A stretch of DNA of 34,029 bases from contig UQJT01000030.1 in the NCBI GenBank assembly GCA_900541395.1, positions 1 to 34,029 of the forward strand, written 5' to 3'. Position 1 is the first letter of the stretch, and each line of letters starts with the position of its first letter. This stretch comes from an uncultured Desulfovibrio sp. Lineage in GTDB: Bacteria; Desulfobacterota; Desulfovibrionia; Desulfovibrionales; Desulfovibrionaceae. The notes beneath the pieces are model-generated. The model saw only the letters and a list, made by a program, of their open reading frames with translations, had not been told where the DNA came from and searched no databases. Below, one piece after another: positions 1-9,014 of the stretch. The position numbers were made by a program, and so were the translations under genes.

Positions 1-344
1 CCGCCGGGTTGGCCTCGGTCCGGCAGCAGACGGCTGAGCAGGCGGGCGGGCAGGGAGGGGGTGAGGTTGAGCACGGCCTCGGGGGCGAAGGCCCGGCGCT
101 GAGCTTCCGCCCATTGCTCCAGGGCGGCCGCCCCGGATCGCCAGTCCCGATCCAGCGCGGCCAGCAGGGACGCGCCGGGCAGGGCGGCGACATGTTCCAG
201 CCCGCGCAGCAGGGCCGCGGCCCCGGCAAAATTTTCCAGGCAGACCAGGGCGACCTGGTCGCCTTGGTCGACAAGCCCCTGGATGACGGGCTGGGTCTGG
301 AGCAGATCGCCCAGGCGGGTGAGATTGATGACGTATCGGCGCAT
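1..344 (-). CDS. Glycosyltransferase family 9 protein, N-terminal fragment
   Basis: The first 114 residues of a minus-strand protein that runs off the left edge. It begins MRRYVINLTRLGDLLQTQP, the N-terminal strand and glycine-aspartate loop typical of GT9 heptosyltransferase-like enzymes, which transfer sugars to lipopolysaccharide core at the inner membrane. The substrate cannot be told from this part. ATG at 344 is chosen because GGGA lies 7 nt upstream; an in-frame ATG at 356 would add four residues but has no ribosome site. The gene is divergent from the sulfur-carrier gene at 507. Family assignment rests only on the N-terminus. Confidence 0.7.
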   Translation of the reverse strand, partial: MRRYVINLTRLGDLLQTQPVIQGLVDQGDQVALVCLENFAGAAALLRGLEHVAALPGASLLAALDRDWRSGAAALEQWAEAQRRAFAPEAVLNLTPSLPARLLSRLLPDRGQPG

Positions 345-506
345 AATATTTCCCATGCAAAAAATAAGCAAAAGGAGTGGCGCCGTCCACCGCATTGTGT
401 CCGGCGGCCCGGCCCGAAGCTTGCGATCCGGCTCGAAACGTATACACTGCGGCCCTGCGCGCCGCGCGGGGCGGCTGCGCGCATCCCCGCTTTTTAAGGA
501 GTGCCC

Positions 507-755
507 ATGCCCGACGAGCGAACCGACGGCCGGGAAGGCTGGATTCCTTCCACGCTTCGCGTGGTGCTTCAGCCCGAAGATCGAGAGATGGAACTGCCCC
601 GCGCCAGGGCTAAAAACGTGGCCCGGCTGCTGGACGCTCTGGGCCTGCGTCGGGGCACGGCTCTTGTGGCCCGCGACGGCGTGCTGCTGACGCCCGACGT
701 GCCCCTGTACCCCGGCCAGACCGTGCTGGTGCGCAAGGTCATGTCCGGCGGATAA
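507..755 (+). CDS. ThiS/MoaD-family sulfur carrier protein, TtuB-like
   Basis: An 82-residue beta-grasp protein ending in MSGG. The C-terminal Gly-Gly is what carriers of this family (ThiS, MoaD, TtuB) need for adenylation and thiocarboxylate formation. The body (RVVLQPEDREMELP, then a helix, then VLLTPDVPLYPGQTVLV) resembles TtuB, which supplies sulfur for tRNA 2-thiolation, more than thiazole-specific ThiS; that resemblance is from memory. Start: AAGGAG at 496-501 is 5 nt before ATG 507. An upstream in-frame GTG at 501 overlaps the ribosome site and is rejected. No activating E1-like enzyme or thiolase is beside it, so the pathway stays open. Confidence 0.75.
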   Translation: MPDERTDGREGWIPSTLRVVLQPEDREMELPRARAKNVARLLDALGLRRGTALVARDGVLLTPDVPLYPGQTVLVRKVMSGG

Positions 756-775
756 GCGGAAATTCCGTTAACCGC

Positions 776-809
776 CGGAGGCGCGAGCGTAGCGAGCCTG
801 GAGCGACGA
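776..809 (+). repeat. GAGCGTAGC-type dispersed repeat, copy 1
   Basis: Starts CGGAGGCGCGAGCGTAGC and continues GCGAGCCTGGAGCGACGA. Both halves recur, separated, at 2546-2563 and 2637-2654 (one mismatch in 18 for the first half, two in 18 for the second). A looser relative, CGGAGTCGAGCGAAGCGA, sits in the two structured elements at 19148 and 32327. It begins 20 nt after the sulfur-carrier stop codon, in the same orientation. Confidence 0.55.
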
Positions 810-874
810 CCCCCCGCCGCCTGGAAGGCGGCATGGAGGGGGGCGAGGAGCGGACCAAGGTCGCGCGAAGCGGA

Positions 875-903
875 GCCGGAACAAACTCTTGGCTTGTTCC
901 GGC
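875..903 (+). terminator. Perfect hairpin, possible factor-dependent end of the sulfur-carrier transcript
   Basis: GCCGGAACAA pairs perfectly with TTGTTCCGGC around a 9-nt loop. No U-run follows, so an intrinsic terminator is not supported; it could be a processing or protection structure. Confidence 0.3.
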
Positions 904-912
904 GCGCTTCCG

Positions 913-956
913 CCAGCCGTGGCCGAAGCCTGCCTTCGGCCCGTGCGGAACACGGA
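913..956 (-). repeat. 44-bp dispersed repeat, copy 1
   Basis: Read on the minus strand it matches 13636-13679 at 37 of 44 positions, including an exact 20-base stretch AAGGCAGGCTTCGGCCACGG. In this copy GGCCGAAG and CTTCGGCC form an 8-bp hairpin, which the other copy has lost. It is non-coding in both places. Confidence 0.6.
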
Positions 957-1112
957 CGCTTTCCCCCGCCAAACACTTGCCGTCGGACATGGCAAGCGGC
1001 AATGCCGGTCTTTTAAAAATACCCCCCTTGTGTTTCCCCCCGCTTTGCCGGACAGTGCGTTCCATCCCCGGTTCGGACGGCGCGTCGCCCGCGCCCGCTT
1101 GGCGTCAGTATC

Positions 1113-1140
1113 TTGACTACATGTGGAGCGGCATTATTTG
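1113..1140 (+). promoter_or_regulatory. Possible sigma70-type promoter of cbpA
   Basis: TTGACT at 1113-1118 and TATTTG at 1135-1140, 16 nt apart, 47 nt before the cbpA start. The -10 box is weak. A heat-shock sigma32 pattern or CIRCE operator was looked for and not seen. Confidence 0.3.
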
Positions 1141-1186
1141 ATGGGCGTTGTGAACGGATTCTCCGTCGCACCACAGGAGAAATACA

Positions 1187-2116
1187 ATGGCCGTTGCGTA
1201 CAAGGACTATTACAAACTTCTGGATGTGCCCCGCACCGCATCCAAGGATGATATTTCCAAAGCTTACAAGAAGCTGGCCCGCAAATACCACCCCGATCTC
1301 AATCCCGGAGACGCCTCGGCGGAAGAACGCTTCAAGGACATCAACGAAGCCTATGAAGTGCTCAAGGACGACGAAAAGCGCAAACTGTACGATCAACTGG
1401 GGCCGAACTGGAAGGACGGCCAGCAGTTCCAGGGCGCGCCGGGCTTTGAGAATTTTCACTTTGAGTTCAACGGAGGCCGGGACGGCCGGAGCTTCGGAGG
1501 AGGAGACTTCAGCGACTTTTTCGAAACTCTGTTCGGGGGCGGCGGCCGCGCTCAGGGCGGCTTCGGGGCGGACCCCTTCGGGGGCTTTTCCGCCCGGTCC
1601 CGGCGCGGCCGGGACGTGGAGGCCGAATTGCCCATCACCCTGGAGGAAGCCTACAAGGGCGGCGAAAAGACCTTCACCCTGAACGGGGGCGACGGGCCGC
1701 GCACCCTGCGGGTCAACATCCCCGCGGGCATCCGCGACGGGGGCAAGTTGCGCCTGGCCGGTCAGGGGCGCCCCGGCAACCCGGCGGGCGATTTGTTCCT
1801 GACCGTGCATTTCGAGCCCCACCCCACCTTCCAGGTGGACGGCGACAACATCGTGTGCGAAGTCGCCGTCATGCCGTGGGAGGCGGTGCTCGGCTCCCAA
1901 GCGCGCGTCCCCACCCTGGAGGGCGCGGTGGAAATGCGCATCCCCGCCGGAAGCGGCAGCGGGCGCAAGCTGCGCCTGCGCGGCAAGGGGCTGGGACCGG
2001 CCTCGTCGCGCGGGGATGAAATCGTGCGCGTGGCCGTCCGTGTGCCCGATCCGGCCACGCTTACTCCCCGTCAGAAGGAATTGTGGGAAGAGCTGGCCAG
2101 GGAATCGAACGCATAA
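1187..2116 (+). CDS. cbpA: DnaJ-class co-chaperone CbpA
   Basis: A 309-residue J-domain protein that stimulates the ATPase of DnaK and passes it unfolded clients. The J domain spans about residues 5-72 with the catalytic HPD at 35-37. A Gly/Phe-rich linker (about 80-135, rich in FGGG) and two C-terminal beta-sandwich substrate domains (about 145-300) follow. The CxxCxGxG zinc fingers of DnaJ are absent, which makes it CbpA-type. AGGAGA lies 6 nt before the ATG. It is followed after 12 nt by its modulator cbpM and then by clpB, so the three probably form a protein-disaggregation cluster. Confidence 0.9.
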   Translation: MAVAYKDYYKLLDVPRTASKDDISKAYKKLARKYHPDLNPGDASAEERFKDINEAYEVLKDDEKRKLYDQLGPNWKDGQQFQGAPGFENFHFEFNGGRDGRSFGGGDFSDFFETLFGGGGRAQGGFGADPFGGFSARSRRGRDVEAELPITLEEAYKGGEKTFTLNGGDGPRTLRVNIPAGIRDGGKLRLAGQGRPGNPAGDLFLTVHFEPHPTFQVDGDNIVCEVAVMPWEAVLGSQARVPTLEGAVEMRIPAGSGSGRKLRLRGKGLGPASSRGDEIVRVAVRVPDPATLTPRQKELWEELARESNA

Positions 2117-2128
2117 CGAGGTGCTTTC

Positions 2129-2434
2129 ATGCCCATTAAATCGACGGAAACGTCTTTTCTCGCCACAACTTCGCTGGTGGCCTGGACCGAGTTCGTGGAA
2201 CTCACCGGCATAGGCGAGGATCGCATCCGCGAACTTATGGATCTGGGGTGGCTGCAGCCCGCCCGCCAGACCGATCAGGCGCCGTTGTTCCGGCAGATCG
2301 ATGTGTACAAGACGCGCAAGGTGGATCGGCTGTGCGAGGATTTCGAACTGCCTTCCCTGGCCGGAGCCATTATCGTGGACCTGCTGGAACGCATAGAGGA
2401 ACTGGAAACCCGTCTGAAAGAGCTGGACAGGTAG
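2129..2434 (+). CDS. cbpM: Chaperone modulator CbpM, MerR-like
   Basis: A 101-residue protein placed 12 nt after cbpA. The N-terminal part (about 18-60, with FVELTGIGEDRIRELMDLGW) looks like a MerR-type winged-helix fold, and the C-terminal 30 residues form a helix likely to be a coiled coil (LLERIEELETRLKEL). In E. coli CbpM binds the J domain of CbpA and inhibits it. Family members are short and poorly conserved, so the assignment leans on size, fold pattern and position. GAGG at 2118-2121 is the ribosome site. Confidence 0.8.
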   Translation: MPIKSTETSFLATTSLVAWTEFVELTGIGEDRIRELMDLGWLQPARQTDQAPLFRQIDVYKTRKVDRLCEDFELPSLAGAIIVDLLERIEELETRLKELDR

Positions 2435-2711
2435 AAAAATGCACGGCCTTGAAGCCGGCCCGGGCGGATTAAGAGGTAGAGCCGGGAATTTTAAGAATTC
2501 CGGGTCATGGCGAAGTGGATAGGGGAGACATATTTCCTTATCCGACGGAGTCGCGAGCGTAGCTGCCCGAAAGGCGTCCCATAGGGGCATAGCCGTAGCC
2601 GAGCTTGTGAGGCGTACGGATACAGACAGCAACGATGCGAGCTTGGAACGACGAAGGGCGGGCGCATCGCGGTTCGGCCGCGTGCGCGCGAAGCCGCCCG
2701 AGGAGTGGACG
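2435..2711. other. cbpM-clpB intergenic region
   Basis: 277 bases without a gene. An imperfect hairpin (2482-2504, around GGAATT/AATTCC) without a U-run lies 47 nt after cbpM. Repeat halves of the GAGCGTAGC type sit at 2546-2563 and 2637-2654. The clpB ribosome site is at 2701-2705. No clear promoter is seen, so whether clpB is read through from cbpM or has its own start is open. Confidence 0.5.
2546..2654 (+). repeat. GAGCGTAGC-type dispersed repeat, copy 2, split
   Basis: CGGAGTCGCGAGCGTAGC (2546-2563) and GCGAGCTTGGAACGACGA (2637-2654) match the two adjoining halves of the repeat at 776-809. Here they are separated by about 73 extra bases, as if this copy carries an insertion or copy 1 a deletion. 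Confidence 0.5.
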
Positions 2712-5366
<2,655 letters not shown>

Positions 5367-5438
5367 GGAAGAGTAAGGCCCGGCTTGTCCGTCGTCGGCC
5401 CCGCCGACGGCACGGAGCGGGGTTTATCATCAGTCTGG

Positions 5439-5471
5439 GAACGCCCCGGCGGTTCAAGCGCCGGGGCGTTC
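5439..5471. terminator. 13-bp perfect hairpin between convergent genes
   Basis: GAACGCCCCGGCG pairs perfectly with CGCCGGGGCGTTC around a 7-nt loop, between the 3' ends of clpB and the minus-strand metalloprotease gene. The U-run is poor on both sides, yet the position suggests a shared terminator. A smaller CCGTCG/CGACGG hairpin precedes it near 5390-5410. Confidence 0.65.
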
Positions 5472-5520
5472 GTTCATTATGGCGGGCGCCGCGTGGCTGC
5501 GGGCGGAAAAATTTTTCGCG

Positions 5521-6687
5521 TCAGACCGTCTGGGAAATGCCTGTGCCGTAGGGGGCCAGGGAGGTGGGCACATGGCTTACGCGTCGGTAAATGCGCGAAG
5601 CGCGTTGCATGGCCGCGGCCAAAACCTCCGCCGTCTCGGTCGGTCCCCGCAGGGCGTCGGCATCGGCCGGGGACGCGGCGGCCCGACTCCGATCCGGGGC
5701 GGCCAAGGCGTTGAACGCGTGCAGGGCGCTGGACGGTCGATCCGGCGGGTAGTCGCCCGCCGCCGGAACGGCGGCCGGGTCGACGGGGCGGACGCTTTCG
5801 GCGAGGTCCGGCATGGCCTGGGCGTCCGCGGGCGGCGTCTGCGGCGGAAGCATATCGGCGTCGGGCGGCAGAGGCACGGACGAAGCCGTGTCCACGCGGC
5901 TTTGCGCCTCCAGGTCCAAAGCGCGGGCGTAAGCCTCGGCCTGACTCTGCGCGGCGTAGGCCGCATCCGCCGAGGTCCGTGCTTCGGCCTCGCGCATGGC
6001 GTCGGCCGCGGCCGACGCGTGCAGGCGCCGATAGTCCGCCGCGTTGAAGGGACCGTCCACATCGCCGCCGTCTCCCCGACCCAGTTCGTCCGTCCGTCGA
6101 TTGAGGGGCTGGGGCGGCCCGCTGACCGAGGCGGCCGGGCCGCTCAGTTCGGGAGGACCGCTGAGCGAAGCCGGACCTCCGATGGAACTGCGGCCGGTTT
6201 CACTTTCGGCCTTGTCCCGGCGGGCTTCGCTTTCCATACGCGAAGCTTCGGCGGCCACAGCCCGGTCCTGCGAAGACGGATCGGCCGGAGCGTTGGCCGC
6301 CGCCCGGATTTGCCGGGCTTTGGCTATGGTGGCGTCAGGGGTGCTTTCCTCGGAGGTATCGATCTGCACTTCGCCGCCCACGGCGTACATGCGGCCGTCG
6401 GGGCCCGCGCGCAGGGAAAACGAAGCTCCGCCCAAAGCCAGACCGCCCGCGGCGGCCTGGTGAGCCTGCTCGTGGGCGCGTACTTCGCGGTCGCGCTGTT
6501 CCAGTCGGCGGACGGCTTCTTTTTTTTCCGGAGAAAGGGAAAGGCCTGTGGCGTCGGTGTCGGAGGCGTCGCGCCGGGACGACGCGACGGCAGAAGGCTC
6601 GCGGCGTTGCCGATGCTCGCCGGAATCCCACGTATCGAGATTGAACCCGATACCTGCGTATGAACCTATGCCGGACAGGGCTTCCAT
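5521..6687 (-). CDS. Putative metalloprotease, CJM1_0395/SprA-related family
   Basis: A 388-residue protein. Around residues 90-100 it has VRAHEQAHQAAAGG: the HExxH-type motif HEQAH, with the arginine-alanine lead-in and glycine-rich follow-up of the CJM1_0395/SprA family, annotated as putative zinc metalloproteases of unknown substrate. The strand that follows (YAVGGEVQIDTSEE) also belongs to that family. The C-terminal 240 residues are Ala/Pro/Asp-rich, of low complexity and probably disordered. No signal peptide is seen. The ATG at 6687 has only a weak GGGA upstream. Activity is not demonstrated for the family as far as I know. Confidence 0.75.
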   Translation of the reverse strand: MEALSGIGSYAGIGFNLDTWDSGEHRQRREPSAVASSRRDASDTDATGLSLSPEKKEAVRRLEQRDREVRAHEQAHQAAAGGLALGGASFSLRAGPDGRMYAVGGEVQIDTSEESTPDATIAKARQIRAAANAPADPSSQDRAVAAEASRMESEARRDKAESETGRSSIGGPASLSGPPELSGPAASVSGPPQPLNRRTDELGRGDGGDVDGPFNAADYRRLHASAAADAMREAEARTSADAAYAAQSQAEAYARALDLEAQSRVDTASSVPLPPDADMLPPQTPPADAQAMPDLAESVRPVDPAAVPAAGDYPPDRPSSALHAFNALAAPDRSRAAASPADADALRGPTETAEVLAAAMQRASRIYRRVSHVPTSLAPYGTGISQTV

Positions 6688-6826
6688 ATCATACTTTCCC
6701 GTGGAGAACTACGCATCCCGGCGTTGGGTTTCCTGAAAGGCCGTGCCCTGGAGGCTTGATTGAGCCAGGGGGAAAAACACGGCTTTCGGAAAAGGATGGT
6801 AAGAAAAAACGGCGGAAAAGAAAAGA

Positions 6827-6853
6827 GCCGGGCGGCAAAATTTACCGCCCGGC
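6827..6853 (-). terminator. Intrinsic terminator of the U32 gene
   Basis: GCCGGGCGG and CCGCCCGGC form a 9-bp stem. On the minus strand it is followed by CTCTTTTCTTTTCC, a T-rich run. It lies 53 nt past the U32 stop codon. Confidence 0.75.
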
Positions 6854-6905
6854 CGAAGAGGCGGCCCGCGTTGCGCCGGTCCGAAACCGGGCGTGGAAAA
6901 AGCGT

Positions 6906-8987
6906 TTACAGCAGCGCGCCCTGCCAGTTGAATTCGCTGGTCCGCCGGGCCGTGGGCAGGCTGGGGGGCGGCGTTTCGTCCAGGCGCGCGAAAAAGGCGT
7001 ATCCCGCGTTCTCCAGTTCGGGTCGGTGGGCCGTGATGTCCAGAGGCCAGCCGGGATATATCCACAGGTTGCGGCCGTAAGTACGGGCCCAGAAATTTTC
7101 GCCCTTGGGGCTGATAAACGGTTCGTTGGCCTTGATCTGCTCCAGTTTGTGTCGCGAAATGCCCACCGGCCACCAACCCTCCGTCACCGCGCCCAGGGGC
7201 AGACAGCTTTGCCGGGGCAGGGCCAGCATGTCCTCGGCCGTCAGTTCCGGACTGACAAAGGCGTCGGCGAAGCCCATGCCCGCCAGCACGGCCACGGCGG
7301 CCGCGTTGGACACGTTGCAGAACGGTCCGGCGCTCAGACGCAGACCGGCCGACTCGCGTGCCGGTTTGCGTTCCGGACCGCGCGCTTCAGGGCGGGGGCG
7401 GCCCTGAGCCGGAAACAGGGCGATCTGCCACGGCGCGTTACACACGAAATGCCGCGCCCCGTTGCGCAGGGCCTCGCCCACCAGGCGCAGCCATACGGCT
7501 TCCTCGTCCGGCCAGATGACCGGCGGCAGCCACCAGGACACCCGGGGAACCACAGTGCGCGATACCGCCCGCACCGTGTTGGGCGACATCCACAGGCCGG
7601 TCATGGTCATCCGGCCGCCGCGCGTTTCGCGGCCCTGGGGCAGCGAGGAGCGCACCAGGATGTCGGGCTGTCTGCGGGCCCGAATCGGGGCGGGCAGACG
7701 CGGGGCGAACTCGACCTCTTTGGTTTCCGTGACCCGACTGCGGGCCAGACGGCCTTCCCATTCCCTGAGCAGAGCGGTAAGGCCGGGCTCGCGCCGGTCG
7801 ATGAGAAATACCGGAGTGCCGGCCTTGGGCGTTTTGTGTCGGGCCAGGCGAAGGGGGAGGGTCCCCGCCTTGGGCGCGCGTCGGGTGACGGGCACGGTGT
7901 CGTGCCAGGGTTCGTCCTCATAACCGATGCGCAAAAGATCCTGAGGCAGCAATTCCAGACGGGGCTTGACGAAGGGCTGTCCCTGGCCGCGTTCGGCCTG
8001 GCTGAATTGGATTTTGCCGATCAGAAGCCCCGAGCTGGTGGGGTCATCGGGGGTGGACACGGGCTGTTCGCGCTGAGGCAGAAAAAGCGCGTGGGTGCGG
8101 GGGCGGCCCAGCGCCATCTCCAGCAGGGCTTCCGCGTCCTTGCGGGCGCGCGGGTCCGAGCCTCCGTCCCGCATGGAGTCCAACAGCAGACGGTAGGCGG
8201 TCACGGCGTGATAGACATAGTGCGGTCCCTTTTTGCGGCCTTCGATTTTCAGACAGCGCAATTTGGGGATGCCGAGCAGGGTTTTGACCAGAACGTCCAG
8301 AGACAGGTCCCGGCAGGAGAAAAAGCGGCCTTCGCGTCCCTTTTGGCGGTAGACGCGGCGGCAGGGCTGCACGCAGCGGCCGCGCAGGCCGCTTTTGCCG
8401 CCCAGGTAGCTGGACCAGTAACAGCGGCCCGATACGCACCAGCACAGGGCGCCGTGGATGAAAAGCTCCAGGTCCAGGCCCTCGGGCGCGGCGGCGGCCG
8501 TCCGGCGGATTTCGTCGATGGACAGCTCGCGCGGCAGGATGACGCGCGAGGCTCCCAGCGCCCGTGCCGCCTCCAGGGCTTTAGGATGGGTGATGTTGGC
8601 CAGGGTGGACAGGTGCAACTGTCCCCGGTAGCCCGCTTGGCGGGCCAGTTCCAGCAGGCCGGGGTCCTGAAGGATGAGGGCGTGCGGCCGGGCGTCGCGG
8701 GCCATGCGCACCATGAGGCGGCCCGCCGCGGCCATGTCGCCGGGTTTGACCAGGGAGTTGAAGGCGATATATACCCTGCGCCCCTCGCTTTCCGCCAGGT
8801 CGACCATGCGCGACAGTTCGGCCGTGCTGAAGTTGTCGGCTCCGGCGCGGGCGGAAAAATGCTTGAGCCCCACGTATACGGCGTCGGCTCCGGCGGCCAG
8901 GGCGGCGAGAAAGGAGGCCGTATCCCCGGCCGGAGCCAGGAGTTCGGGCAGGGGCAGGGACGCGGTGGAGGCGGTAATCTGGGTCAC
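6906..8987 (-). CDS. Peptidase U32 family protein
   Basis: A 693-residue protein. The N-terminal 300 residues are a U32 TIM-barrel-like domain: ELLAPAGD near the start, AVYVGLKHFSAR, and the signature stretch with cysteines 182, 184, 189, 205 and 209 (SGRCYWSSYLGG, GRCVQPCRR). In RlhA and related enzymes such cysteines bind an iron-sulfur cluster used in RNA hydroxylation, and other members were reported as collagenases, so the substrate is open. The remainder is a long C-terminal region with a barrel-like second part (FCNVSNAAAVAVLAGMGF). Start is GTG at 8987 with AAGGA 5 nt upstream. It follows the activase gene by 27 nt and is probably co-transcribed with it. Confidence 0.85.
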   Translation of the reverse strand: MTQITASTASLPLPELLAPAGDTASFLAALAAGADAVYVGLKHFSARAGADNFSTAELSRMVDLAESEGRRVYIAFNSLVKPGDMAAAGRLMVRMARDARPHALILQDPGLLELARQAGYRGQLHLSTLANITHPKALEAARALGASRVILPRELSIDEIRRTAAAAPEGLDLELFIHGALCWCVSGRCYWSSYLGGKSGLRGRCVQPCRRVYRQKGREGRFFSCRDLSLDVLVKTLLGIPKLRCLKIEGRKKGPHYVYHAVTAYRLLLDSMRDGGSDPRARKDAEALLEMALGRPRTHALFLPQREQPVSTPDDPTSSGLLIGKIQFSQAERGQGQPFVKPRLELLPQDLLRIGYEDEPWHDTVPVTRRAPKAGTLPLRLARHKTPKAGTPVFLIDRREPGLTALLREWEGRLARSRVTETKEVEFAPRLPAPIRARRQPDILVRSSLPQGRETRGGRMTMTGLWMSPNTVRAVSRTVVPRVSWWLPPVIWPDEEAVWLRLVGEALRNGARHFVCNAPWQIALFPAQGRPRPEARGPERKPARESAGLRLSAGPFCNVSNAAAVAVLAGMGFADAFVSPELTAEDMLALPRQSCLPLGAVTEGWWPVGISRHKLEQIKANEPFISPKGENFWARTYGRNLWIYPGWPLDITAHRPELENAGYAFFARLDETPPPSLPTARRTSEFNWQGALL

Positions 8988-9014
8988 GAAAGTTCCTTGG
9001 CGTGGGGCGCGCCC

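Larger units (their letters stand above)
756..1186. other. Gene-free region with repeats and hairpins
   Basis: About 430 bases between the sulfur carrier and cbpA with no convincing gene. It holds a repeat of the GAGCGTAGC type (776-809), a perfect 10-bp hairpin (875-884 with 894-903, 9-nt loop), a 44-bp sequence shared with 13636-13679, a CTTGCC/GGCAAG hairpin (976-996), and a possible cbpA promoter near the right end. Short open frames on both strands here show no family resemblance and no good ribosome sites. Confidence 0.6.

Noticed and set aside
1090..1186. CIRCE or sigma32 site before cbpA
   Set aside because: Neither the CIRCE inverted repeat nor a CTTGAA/CCCCAT pair is present; only a weak sigma70-like pair can be shown.
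5479..6663. A 394-codon plus-strand frame opposite the HEQAH protein
   Set aside because: The minus frame carries a recognisable motif and the plus frame is arginine/glycine noise.
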